Origin: Planctomycetota bacterium
Lineage (GTDB): Bacteria > Planctomycetota > PUPC01 > JACPCR01
Length of the DNA: 64,000 nt
Direction: 5' to 3'
NCBI GenBank assembly: GCA_030740295.1
Contig: JASLXP010001100.1
Span: 1 to 64,000 of the forward strand
Shown: positions 55,076-62,896 of the stretch, piece after piece
Numbering within the stretch: the stretch's first letter is position 1
Layout of the letters: each line of letters starts with the position of its first letter
Notes under the pieces: model-generated
Told to the model about the DNA's origin: nothing
The model's database searches: none
What the model saw: the letters and a program-made list of their open reading frames with translations, nothing else
Position numbers and translations under genes: made by a program

Positions 55076-55714
55076 TTACAGCTCAGACAATCTCAACGCG
55101 GCAAACTCGGCAAATCTCGTGTTCGCTGCCGACTGTTGAAAACTCTTCAGGGCAGCTCGCGCCTCCTCCTTCTTTCCGGCATTCTGCAGCATCTCGGCAA
55201 GGCGAAAGGTAAAACGCGCTCTGGCTTCCAAGTCCTTCACCAGTCCCAGGACAGCTTGAAACTGCGCGGCCGCGTCCTCATGTCTGCCGCGCTTCGCGTA
55301 GAATTCGGCGAGCTGGATGCGCGGCTCGGCACGCGTTCGGAATTGCTGAACGGCCTCAATGTAAAGCTCCTCGGCTTCCTTGTAGTTCCGCTTCTTCATC
55401 GCCGCATCGGCCTTGTCGAAAGAGATATGCTCGCTCACACGGTCGTCGCCCATCATCTCTTTGGCCACGGCGAAGAAGAAAAACATCATCAGCCCGTGGT
55501 AAAAGAAAACCCAACTGAACATACTCGCCACGATGGGCAACACCTTTAGGAATGGGCCCGCGGCATCGGGTACAGTCGAAACGGCCCACGCGGCTTCTGC
55601 AAAAGAGACGAACAGCCCTGTCAGGTAAAGCAGCTTGCTTTCGCTGAAGTTTTCATTCCAGCGAACGAAGCTGAAAACGCATCCTGTGATGAAGACGATG
55701 GCAAATGGGAGCAT
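55076..55714 (-). CDS. Membrane-anchored TPR protein
   Basis: A 212-residue protein. Three hydrophobic stretches occupy residues ~2-18, 28-45 and 58-85 (including LMMFFFFAVAKEM). The C-terminal ~110 residues contain TPR repeats (KADAAMKKRNYKEAEELYIEA; IQLAEFYAKRGRHEDAAAQF; RLAEMLQNAGKKEEARAAL). It is an inner-membrane protein with a cytoplasmic or periplasmic TPR scaffold. Its start lies 6 bases after the pilT stop, so translation is coupled. It may help assemble type IV pili with PilT. No named family recognised. Confidence 0.75.
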   Translation of the reverse strand: MLPFAIVFITGCVFSFVRWNENFSESKLLYLTGLFVSFAEAAWAVSTVPDAAGPFLKVLPIVASMFSWVFFYHGLMMFFFFAVAKEMMGDDRVSEHISFDKADAAMKKRNYKEAEELYIEAVQQFRTRAEPRIQLAEFYAKRGRHEDAAAQFQAVLGLVKDLEARARFTFRLAEMLQNAGKKEEARAALKSFQQSAANTRFAEFAALRLSEL

Positions 55715-55720
55715 GGCCGC

Positions 55721-56779
55721 TTACACCACAAATTTGTCCAGGTTGGACGGATTCCGCATGCGTGATCTGGCTTCTTCCTGAGTGATGTGCCCACGCAGGT
55801 AGAGATCTTTGAGTGCGTTGTCCATGGTGGTCATCCCCTCACGGGCGTGGGTCTCCATGATGCTGTAGATCTGATGAACTTTGCCTTCCCGGATCAGATT
55901 TCCGACCGCGGGGGTGTTGACCATGATTTCGGCAGCGACAGTGCGACTGCTGTTGTCCGTTTTACAAATCAGCCTCTGAGCAATGACCGCGAGGAGAGAG
56001 AGCGCAAGCTGCGCCCGGACCTGGCCCTGTGAATGCGGTGGGAATATGTCGATCAGGCGATCGATAGCCTGAACAGCGTCATTCGTATGAAGCGTAGACA
56101 ACACCAGGTGGCCGGTCTCCGCGGCAGTAAGAGCGGCCGAAACTGTCTCGAGGTCTCGCATCTCACCGACAAGAATGACGTCCGGGTCTTGCCGCAACAC
56201 GCGTTTCAGGGCTTCGGCGAAACTGTTGGTGTCTGTGCCAACTTCTCTCTGGTCGACGACGCTCTTCTTGTTCTGATGAAGATACTCGATGGGGTCTTCG
56301 ATGGTGATGATGTGCGAACGGCGTGTGGCATTGATGAGGTCCATCATCGCGGCCAGGGTGGTCGACTTTCCATGCCCCGTCGGGCCGGTGATTAGAACGA
56401 GCCCCTGATGATATTGTGCGAGATCGGTGAGGAGCGGAGGGAGGCCCAGGCTATCGATACTGGGGATGTTGTCGTTAATGAGCCGAAATGCGGCGGCGAC
56501 CGAGTGTCGCTGGTAATAGACGTTGCCGCGAAAACGATGGCTACCCTTTACGGTAATAGAAAAATCAAGCTCTTTGCGCGCTTCAAAATCCGCTATCTGC
56601 GCACTGTCCAGCACGCTGTAAACCATCTGCTGCGTCTCTTCTGCGGTGAGCGGAGGAGACTTGGCAAAGGCGAGAGTGCCGTTCACCCGCACGCACGGCG
56701 GCGAGCCAACAGTAATGAGCACGTCGGAGGCGACCTTCTCGACCGCGAGTTCGAACACGTCAGTTAGATCTATTCCCAT
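55721..56779 (-). CDS. pilT: Twitching motility ATPase PilT
   Basis: A 352-residue protein of normal PilT length. The N-terminal PAS-like half begins VFELAVEKVASDVLITVGSPP. The ATPase core has Walker A (GPTGHGKSTT), Asp box (TIEDPIEYLHQ), Walker B (ILVGEMRDLETV) and His box (STLHTNDAVQAIDRLID). The C-terminus matches the PilT pattern (AQRLICKTDNS; AAEIMVNTPAVGNLIREGK). PilT powers pilus retraction at the inner membrane. It sits 20 bases after lpxH and 6 bases before a TPR membrane protein gene. A second motor, the GspF-GspE fusion, lies at 24829-26391. Confidence 0.95.
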   Translation of the reverse strand: MGIDLTDVFELAVEKVASDVLITVGSPPCVRVNGTLAFAKSPPLTAEETQQMVYSVLDSAQIADFEARKELDFSITVKGSHRFRGNVYYQRHSVAAAFRLINDNIPSIDSLGLPPLLTDLAQYHQGLVLITGPTGHGKSTTLAAMMDLINATRRSHIITIEDPIEYLHQNKKSVVDQREVGTDTNSFAEALKRVLRQDPDVILVGEMRDLETVSAALTAAETGHLVLSTLHTNDAVQAIDRLIDIFPPHSQGQVRAQLALSLLAVIAQRLICKTDNSSRTVAAEIMVNTPAVGNLIREGKVHQIYSIMETHAREGMTTMDNALKDLYLRGHITQEEARSRMRNPSNLDKFVV

Positions 56780-56799
56780 AAACGGCGACCGCTGATTTG

Positions 56800-57651
56800 T
56801 TACCCGCTGGCTGCCTGGAATTTTTCCAGGTAAGGAACGGGGTCGATTCTATTGCGATCGTCCAGGGCAATCCATTCCATGAAATGCCGGACCTCGATGA
56901 CTTCTCTATCCGCCGAAGGGAAGACCCGATGAAAGATTCCATCCGGTTCGAGGGTTATGTAGATCCCGATTTCCGCCCAGTCGCCGCAGACATAAAAGGC
57001 CTTCTCATCTTCATCAACAAGGATGGTCTTCGTATGAGGAACGTGCGCATGCCCGGCGACAAGCGCAACGGCATCGTCCTGCATCACCTTTGAGGCGGCC
57101 GCTTCCTGAAATCCGAGTCCCTGCAAGTTCTTCTGCTTTACTTCGCTCTGGCTGACACGGCGCATCTGGACGGCCATCCACTTGGTGAAGAAGAGGGGTG
57201 TGAAAGCGATGAAGGCTTTGACGATCGGATTCCGGACGACCGTTCGCCAGATGCGATATCGCCAGTCGCTGGTGCAAAGCAGATCGCCGTGTGTCAGCCG
57301 AATGGTCTTGCCGGCCATTTCGATGTCGTGGAAATCACTCATCAGGGTCACACCGGTGCGATCGACGAAATGATGATCCAGAAGGAAGTCGCGATTGCCC
57401 GGAGTGAGATTGATGCTGATGCCCTGGTCTGTAAGCGAACGGAGCTTGTCAAGCACTTCGGTAAAATCAGGAAGGAGCAGGTGCTTTGCGCCGAGCCAGA
57501 AGTCAAAGAGATCCCCGAGGATGATGATGTGCTCGGTGTAGCCGGGGAGGCCGTCCAGAAAATCCATTACCAGCCTTGTCCTGGTCGGGACACCGACCGC
57601 CAGATGGCAATCGCCAAAGACAACGATGGGCTTGGAACTGCTGGCAGACAT
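56800..57651 (-). CDS. lpxH: UDP-2,3-diacylglucosamine hydrolase-like phosphoesterase
   Basis: About 283 residues from the ATG of MSASSSKPIVVFGDCHLAVG; an upstream alternative adds ten non-conserved residues. Calcineurin-type metallophosphoesterase motifs are present: GDCH (Asp14, His16), ILGDLFDFW, TPGNRDF, THGD and AGHAHVPH. The WRYRIWRTVVRNP segment and QMRRVSQSEVKQK fit LpxH/YbbF-type enzymes. LpxH cleaves UDP-diacylglucosamine to lipid X in lipid A synthesis, implying an outer membrane with lipopolysaccharide. It is the first gene of a leftward operon with pilT, a TPR protein and a secreted protein. Exact identity within the family is likely but not certain. Confidence 0.85.
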   Translation of the reverse strand: MSASSSKPIVVFGDCHLAVGVPTRTRLVMDFLDGLPGYTEHIIILGDLFDFWLGAKHLLLPDFTEVLDKLRSLTDQGISINLTPGNRDFLLDHHFVDRTGVTLMSDFHDIEMAGKTIRLTHGDLLCTSDWRYRIWRTVVRNPIVKAFIAFTPLFFTKWMAVQMRRVSQSEVKQKNLQGLGFQEAAASKVMQDDAVALVAGHAHVPHTKTILVDEDEKAFYVCGDWAEIGIYITLEPDGIFHRVFPSADREVIEVRHFMEWIALDDRNRIDPVPYLEKFQAASG

Positions 57652-57777
57652 GGCTCTGTCGCTGGAAAAAGTCGTCAGCAAGAGTTAAAGGGAAAGCCTG
57701 TCCAGCATCAATTAGGGATGCGGGGGATCTGGAATCTGGAATCAGGAAACCGGAATTCGGAACCATCGGGATTTGGG

Positions 57778-57855
57778 ATTCAAGATTCAAGATTCAGGAT
57801 TCAGGGGATTCAGGATGCTGGATGCTGGATGCTGGATGCTGGATTCAAGATTCAC
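57778..57855. repeat. Heptanucleotide array ATTCAAG/ATTCAGG/ATGCTGG
   Basis: Eleven near-tandem 7-base units: ATTCAAG x2, ATTCAGG x3 (one longer by two), ATGCTGG x4, ATTCAAG and a partial ATTCA. The core matches the array at 44468 and is roughly the complement of the array at 58091. Degenerate GGAAT/GGATT units extend left to about 57730. It lies in the lpxH-nitrilase divergent region. Confidence 0.85.
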
Positions 57856-58090
57856 ATGTAGTGTATCGGGATTAAGTGTCGCGAATCGGGATTCGGGCCG
57901 GTATATATGCTCTGACGCTCCAAACCTCGCGTGGTTTTGGAGTGCAGTGACTTGCTTGTCACTGTTTCCTCTTTCGTATGCGTCCAATCTAGTCGTCGGA
58001 CCCCCAAGGCCGCTCCAGAATCCTGAATTTCGGACCCAGAATCTCGGGCTCTGAATCCCGAATCCTCTGGACCCGAATCCTCTGAATCTT

Positions 58091-58146
58091 GAATCCAGAA
58101 TCCAGAATCCAGAATCCAGAATCCAGAATCCAGAATCCAGAATCCT
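58091..58146. repeat. Heptanucleotide array GAATCCA
   Basis: Seven exact GAATCCA units followed by GAATCCT. Degenerate GAATCC/GAATCT units extend leftward to about 58020. It is the reverse-complement type of the array at 57778-57855, so transcripts crossing the region could form a long imperfect hairpin. It ends 16 bases before the nitrilase-family start codon. Confidence 0.85.
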
Positions 58147-58162
58147 GCCCCGGAAGACTCAC

Positions 58163-58924
58163 ATGCCAGCAGAATCCAAACGAATCGTGCGCCTTGCCGC
58201 CATCACACACGAGCTCAGGTGGGAATACCGAACGACCTGCAGCAACGAATCATTCAACCTCGAAACGGCCACCGCCTACATTGAGCATCGCACGAAGCGC
58301 GGTCTCGAGCTGATGTCTGCGGCTGCGAAGGCCGGAGCAGAGCTTGTACTGGGGCCCGAGTACTTTTGCGGAAGCGAGGCATTTATGACGACAGGGGAAG
58401 TCAAAGCCCAACTGGCGGGATCAGATGGCCAGCCTGCTCTTCAAGACCTTTGTCACCATGCCTCCTCACACCAATGTGCTCTGTCTGCTTCCTGGAATTC
58501 CTCGATAAACGGCCATGTTGTTCAGGCAGGCTTCCTTGTCGATGGGCGCGGTGAACTTGCGGGGCGTCACATAAAGCACAATTCCATACGGCCTGGGAGC
58601 GACATTGAGAAGAAGCTTGATGTGTTCGATCTCGATATCGCCAGGACGGGCATGCTGATCTGCGCGGATGTGACTGACGATCCTCAGAACGCGGCCGCTA
58701 TGGCATCGAATGGGATGGAACTCCTTCTGGTTCCTGGTGTCGGATTTTCAGGACAGAACTGGCGGCACATGATCATTTCGAGGGCCATCGATATTGGATG
58801 TCCGATTGTTTATTCGGATACCGGTCGGGCCTTGATCGTGTCTGCGGATGGAAAGGTGGCTGCCGAGGTTGTTGCGCCAGAATCCTTCATTGTCGCGGAT
58901 GTTGAGATTGGATGCCGCCGATGA
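58163..58924 (+). CDS. Carbon-nitrogen hydrolase (nitrilase superfamily)
   Basis: A 253-residue protein with the catalytic triad in order: Glu66 (LVLGPEYFCGS), Lys138 (GRHIKHN) and Cys167 (TGMLICADV). The domain length and the closing IVYSDTGRALIVSADGKVA are typical of this fold. Members hydrolyse nitriles, amides or carbamoyl groups and include amidases and N-carbamoyl hydrolases; the substrate is unknown. It is cytoplasmic with no signal peptide. It is divergent from lpxH and begins 16 bases after the GAATCCA array, so its translation start region abuts the repeats. Confidence 0.85.
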   Translation: MPAESKRIVRLAAITHELRWEYRTTCSNESFNLETATAYIEHRTKRGLELMSAAAKAGAELVLGPEYFCGSEAFMTTGEVKAQLAGSDGQPALQDLCHHASSHQCALSASWNSSINGHVVQAGFLVDGRGELAGRHIKHNSIRPGSDIEKKLDVFDLDIARTGMLICADVTDDPQNAAAMASNGMELLLVPGVGFSGQNWRHMIISRAIDIGCPIVYSDTGRALIVSADGKVAAEVVAPESFIVADVEIGCRR

Positions 58925-58951
58925 ATCCACTTCCGCCAGTGAGCGCTACTT

Positions 58952-61549
58952 TCATTCCGGTTTCTTTGCGTTCTCAAACGCCTCTTTTGCTTCCTGGTAA
59001 TACTCGCTGTCCGGAAAATCTTTCTCGAGCTTTTTGAGATAGATTTTTGCCATGTTCGGTTTGTCGTTCAGCATGAAGTTGTTAAACATGGAGAGGATTG
59101 AGCGCGCCTTCTTTTCGTTGGCGGTGGGCTTGGGCTTTTCCTTTTTCGGCTCGGTGCCCGTGCCTGTGTCTACGGCGATTTCTCCCCCTGGCAGTTCGGT
59201 TGGGCCAAGCAACTCATTCAGCTCTGTTCTGGCTTTTTTGGCAGAATCGGAATCTGGGTATTTGGAGATGAGCTGGTCGTGAAACTTTTTTGCGTCTTCC
59301 GCCTTCTTGTTCAAGAGATAGCTTTTGAACTGCGAATACAGTTTGCGTTGCTCGGCTTCGGGGCCGGTGAGCTGGGTGCGCGTTCTCGTGCTGCTTTTCT
59401 TTCTTTGATGTATGGAAACGATGAGAGGGATGTCTTCGTCCACGTGCCCCATGTCAAAGGAATGATTGGCGCCGACGCTGTAGAGCGAAAATCCCTTTTC
59501 CTGTTTCTTGTAGCGAACGATCTCGCCGTTAAAAACATCCTGCGGCACTGCATCAATGAAATCAGGGATAAGGCTGTCCAGCCCCTTTGGCCATTCGCCT
59601 TTCTTGAGCGCAAATGCCTCCAGACCCACTGCAGTTTGGGCGAGCTTCAGAGCCATAAGCGCGCGGCCGTTTGCAGCCCACAGCGTCGCATGATTGGCCA
59701 GTTTGGATGCCAGGGGCTGGGATGGGTTGGTGCCTGGTTCAGCCCCGGCATCCAGGTCTTTGAAGTATGCCACATAGTTTTCTTTTGCCGCTTGAATGGT
59801 CTCTCTGTGCTTAGTGATCAGAGCCTGGATGTCGTGATATCTAGCTCCCGTAAGATTGTAGAGTGTGGAGACAGATCCCAGGCCGCCGAAGTCCTTTAGC
59901 TGAGCCTTGAGGTCTTCGTCGCTCATCTTGGATATCTCTGCAGCAAGGGCTACCTCGCCCCCGACGGCAGTGGCGAGGCCCTCCTGCAATGTTGTTTCTG
60001 CCTCTGCGAAAGCGCTCTTGAGCTTGTTCAGCGATTTCGCATCAACTACTACCCGGCTCAGCACCTGAGCAAGGGTGTTTACTGTGGTGTTGATACCTTT
60101 TGCGTAGGCAAGGTGGGATTTGGAGAATGGCTCGCTGCTGAGTGATTCGGCCAGCCTCAACGAATCAATGACCGTTTGCACGGCCTCCTTGGCGTCGCGA
60201 CGGTGCGCAAGGTATGCGGCCTGCCATTGTAGAGCGATGAAGGCATTTTCTATCTGTTCCAGGTGCGGTGTTTCGGCGAGCAACCCCTTGCTCAGATCCA
60301 CCGAGTAGCTGCACTTTTCTATCTTGCCTCCATCACTGATGAGAGTGAATGCCTTTTTCGTTGCGTCAAGACTTTTCCGTGCCATCTCCCCCGTTTCGTC
60401 TGTAATCTCTCGGGCAGGAATAGGCAGGGGAATGTCGCTCAATGGGGACTCGGTGGATTCCTCAAAAACTGCAAAAGCCTGAGTGTAATTTTCCGCGGCA
60501 TTGTCTTCACCATCAGCGATCGAGTACGACTCCTGCAAATCAGTAAAACTCGTCGGTACCCCCTCTCGCCCGATCTCAGCAATCGTGCTGTTCATCCGTG
60601 AGGATGCGGTGTATCGGAAAGTGACTATGGCGATGAGCGGACACAGAATGACCAGAGCTGCAATGCCCTGCTTCTTGGAGAGCTTGAACCCACCAGACTT
60701 CTTGCCTGGCGCATCCCCGCCAAAAGATGCCCCACAGACCAGGCAACCGACCTGGCCCGGCTGGCAGGCCGCGTTGCACGCAGGGCACGTCAGCGCGGGC
60801 GCCTCATCCTCCGCAGGTGAAGGCTCAGGCTCGGGCTCGGGAGCATCGATGGACATGTCATCAAAACTTGTTTCCTCCTTTGGCTCACCCAGGCCCAGAA
60901 CATCATCCGGCGGCCCGGCGGCGGGAGCCGCAGGCTCGGGCGGGAGCGCGTCCTCGAGGCCCATGTCGTCCGCGGGTGCCTCGGATTCCGGCGCGTCAAC
61001 GGAGAGATTGCCGAACATGTCATCACCGCCGCCAGAGCCCTGATCGCCCAGACCCAAATCCACGCCGCCGGGAGGTACGGTTATGTTGAATTCTTCTTCG
61101 CCGCCCGGATCTGGCGCAGGTGCTGGCTCAGGGCCTGAGCTCACATCGAGCGACATTCCGCCGAAATCATCGTCTCCGTCAGGCGGCGGGGCGGCCCCCT
61201 CCTTCTCTTCCTCCTGTGGGCTGCCGGCATCCATGGAAAGACCGGCATCCATTTCCATAAGGCCTCCATCATCTGCGGCGGGGCTCGAATCCTCTACAGC
61301 AGGTTCTTTCTTCGCTGGTTCAGGAGCGTCCGTTCCACCACTGATCGGCTCGAGCGCTTCAGTGCCCACGGTCGACCCGGTATCATCTTTATCGAGCTTA
61401 CGGCCGGATGCGCCATCCTCACCTACGATGAACCTTCGATGGCATCGAAAGCACTTGACCTTTCGGCCGCCAAGGTTCTTGGCGAGATTGAATTTTCCGT
61501 CGCAATCGTCATACGGGCATGTGACGAGCATCTTATCTTCATCTGACAT
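58952..61549 (-). CDS. Zinc-ribbon protein with acidic Pro-rich linker, single membrane helix and TPR-like tail
   Basis: About 865 residues from the ATG of MSDEDKMLVTCPYDDCDGKF. Residues ~8-45 form a zinc ribbon (CPYDDC...CFRCHRRF). A ~220-residue acidic, Pro/Gly/Ala-rich linker follows. A second ribbon (CPACNAAC...CLVCGASF) lies near residue 260, then a basic patch and one membrane helix (GIAALVILCPLIAIVTF) near residue 300. The ~560-residue remainder is largely helical (ALKLAQTAVGLEAFALKKGEWPKGLDSLIP), ending in TPR-like sequence (PNMAKIYLKKLEKDFPDSEYYQEAKEAFEN). No enzymatic motif is seen. It is divergent from the HTH/zinc-ribbon gene. Confidence 0.7.
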   Translation of the reverse strand: MSDEDKMLVTCPYDDCDGKFNLAKNLGGRKVKCFRCHRRFIVGEDGASGRKLDKDDTGSTVGTEALEPISGGTDAPEPAKKEPAVEDSSPAADDGGLMEMDAGLSMDAGSPQEEEKEGAAPPPDGDDDFGGMSLDVSSGPEPAPAPDPGGEEEFNITVPPGGVDLGLGDQGSGGGDDMFGNLSVDAPESEAPADDMGLEDALPPEPAAPAAGPPDDVLGLGEPKEETSFDDMSIDAPEPEPEPSPAEDEAPALTCPACNAACQPGQVGCLVCGASFGGDAPGKKSGGFKLSKKQGIAALVILCPLIAIVTFRYTASSRMNSTIAEIGREGVPTSFTDLQESYSIADGEDNAAENYTQAFAVFEESTESPLSDIPLPIPAREITDETGEMARKSLDATKKAFTLISDGGKIEKCSYSVDLSKGLLAETPHLEQIENAFIALQWQAAYLAHRRDAKEAVQTVIDSLRLAESLSSEPFSKSHLAYAKGINTTVNTLAQVLSRVVVDAKSLNKLKSAFAEAETTLQEGLATAVGGEVALAAEISKMSDEDLKAQLKDFGGLGSVSTLYNLTGARYHDIQALITKHRETIQAAKENYVAYFKDLDAGAEPGTNPSQPLASKLANHATLWAANGRALMALKLAQTAVGLEAFALKKGEWPKGLDSLIPDFIDAVPQDVFNGEIVRYKKQEKGFSLYSVGANHSFDMGHVDEDIPLIVSIHQRKKSSTRTRTQLTGPEAEQRKLYSQFKSYLLNKKAEDAKKFHDQLISKYPDSDSAKKARTELNELLGPTELPGGEIAVDTGTGTEPKKEKPKPTANEKKARSILSMFNNFMLNDKPNMAKIYLKKLEKDFPDSEYYQEAKEAFENAKKPE

Positions 61550-61825
61550 CTGAAGTGTCCCGGTGAATTGAAGCTGGAGGGCCGGGATTTTCGGAGTCGA
61601 AACTCGATGTGTCAATTTCCGAACACAGACTGATTAGTCATCCAGACTTCTGAAAAAGCCTGAACTCCCTGCGATTGGCTTCGATAATGCCTCCAGCTCG
61701 AGCGTCAGGTTTGGTGATGGTGTCACTGGAGCAAGAAACACCTCATCCCAATCTCCTGCCAACGCTCAGGATGCGAATCACAGCAACTGGATCGATCTCC
61801 TGGCTTAGCCCGCGCCTGTCCATTC

Positions 61826-61842
61826 ATGGCCATCATGGCCAT
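61826..61842. promoter_or_regulatory. Tandem palindromes ATGGCCAT upstream of the HTH gene
   Basis: Two copies of the perfect 8-base palindrome ATGGCCAT (61826-61833 and 61835-61842) lie one base apart, about 75 bases before the GTG of the HTH gene, inside the 61550-61918 divergent region. This spacing could place two dimer sites on one DNA face. It could also be chance. I see nothing else in the gap. Confidence 0.25.
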
Positions 61843-61918
61843 TCCTCGCCATTGCACCGCCGGATCCGCACACCTATAATCAGCCGGGCGCGCGGGCACA
61901 TCTTTTTGAGGGTACATC

Positions 61919-62872
61919 GTGGCCAGGAAGATCTTTATCACGTTCGAAGAAGCTGTAGATGAGTTCGGGATCGAAGGCGAGCAACTGCAGGAATGGATGC
62001 GTGGCGGAAAAATAAGGGCCTTCCGGTTCCACGATACGATGAGCTTCAAGCGGGCAGAAGTGGAGGCCCTCAAGGGGGGCTCTCCCGATTCGGATACCGA
62101 GCCAGTGTTGGCTTCAAAAGCCCCCGCGGAACCGGAAACCGAATCCCCAAAGAAGTTCGATATCGGCGACGTTGTTGGCGACGTTCAGGAACAGGATCTC
62201 AAGGTTCCGGGAGCAGACGACCTCAAAGTGCCATCGCTGAAAGATATTGAAGAGGATGAACTCACCGTGCCCCTGTCGGAGTTCCTGTCCAAGCCTCCCG
62301 CGGGGGATGATGATGAAGAAACTTTCCTTGAGCCGCTTGGCAAAAAGAAACCAAAGATTACCAAGCCGCCCGAGCAGGAAGAGCCACCCGATTCGGAACT
62401 CATCCGCTTCCACTGCAGTTGCGGCAAGCGTCTCAAGTCGAACCAGGAATACATAGGACAGAGTGTCCTCTGCCCCAAGTGCAACGAGAAGCTCAAAGTG
62501 CCCGCGGTGAGTGAGGCTCGCAGAGAAAAGACCACGACGCCCCAGGCGAACCCGGTCCTGGTGAAACTCCTGGCGAAATTCAAGAAGCTCAAGGGAGAAG
62601 TCAGGGAGATATCAGCAAAGTTTGGCGACCTCGAGCAGGACCCGGAAGACGCTGCCCAACGTGGACTGATCACGAGGATGGGCACGCTGGAAAGGCAGAC
62701 CCGGGAAATCGCAATCGAGCTTGAAGCTCTGAAGAAGGAAAACCAGCAAATCCGTTTCGATATTGCCAGACTCCAGGATTTGATGACCCGGCTGCAGCCT
62801 GAGGCTGATGTCATGCTCAGCGGGCATGCCCAAACCTCAGGCTCATCAGATGAAGACCCCTTGGCAAGATGA
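61919..62872 (+). CDS. HTH domain/zinc-ribbon/coiled-coil protein
   Basis: A 317-residue protein starting at GTG. Residues 1-52 match an excisionase-like HTH_17 fold (FITFEEAVDEFGIEGEQL then WMRGGKIRAF). A ~110-residue acidic linker follows. A zinc ribbon sits at ~160-195 (FHCSCGKRLKS...CPKCNEKLKV). The last ~120 residues are a coiled coil (AKFKKLKGEVREISAKFGDL; EIAIELEALKKENQQIRFDI). The domain set suggests a DNA- or protein-binding scaffold. The TPR gene starts 24 bases later, so the two are likely one operon. It is divergent from the zinc-ribbon/acidic-linker gene, which has the same zinc-ribbon plus acidic-linker layout. Confidence 0.7.
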   Translation: MARKIFITFEEAVDEFGIEGEQLQEWMRGGKIRAFRFHDTMSFKRAEVEALKGGSPDSDTEPVLASKAPAEPETESPKKFDIGDVVGDVQEQDLKVPGADDLKVPSLKDIEEDELTVPLSEFLSKPPAGDDDEETFLEPLGKKKPKITKPPEQEEPPDSELIRFHCSCGKRLKSNQEYIGQSVLCPKCNEKLKVPAVSEARREKTTTPQANPVLVKLLAKFKKLKGEVREISAKFGDLEQDPEDAAQRGLITRMGTLERQTREIAIELEALKKENQQIRFDIARLQDLMTRLQPEADVMLSGHAQTSGSSDEDPLAR

Positions 62873-62896
62873 ATGAATTTCAGGCGACCCTGACGC

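Noticed and set aside
58091..58146. Possible CRISPR array
   Set aside because: Units are only 7 bases and directly tandem without spacers; no cas genes nearby.
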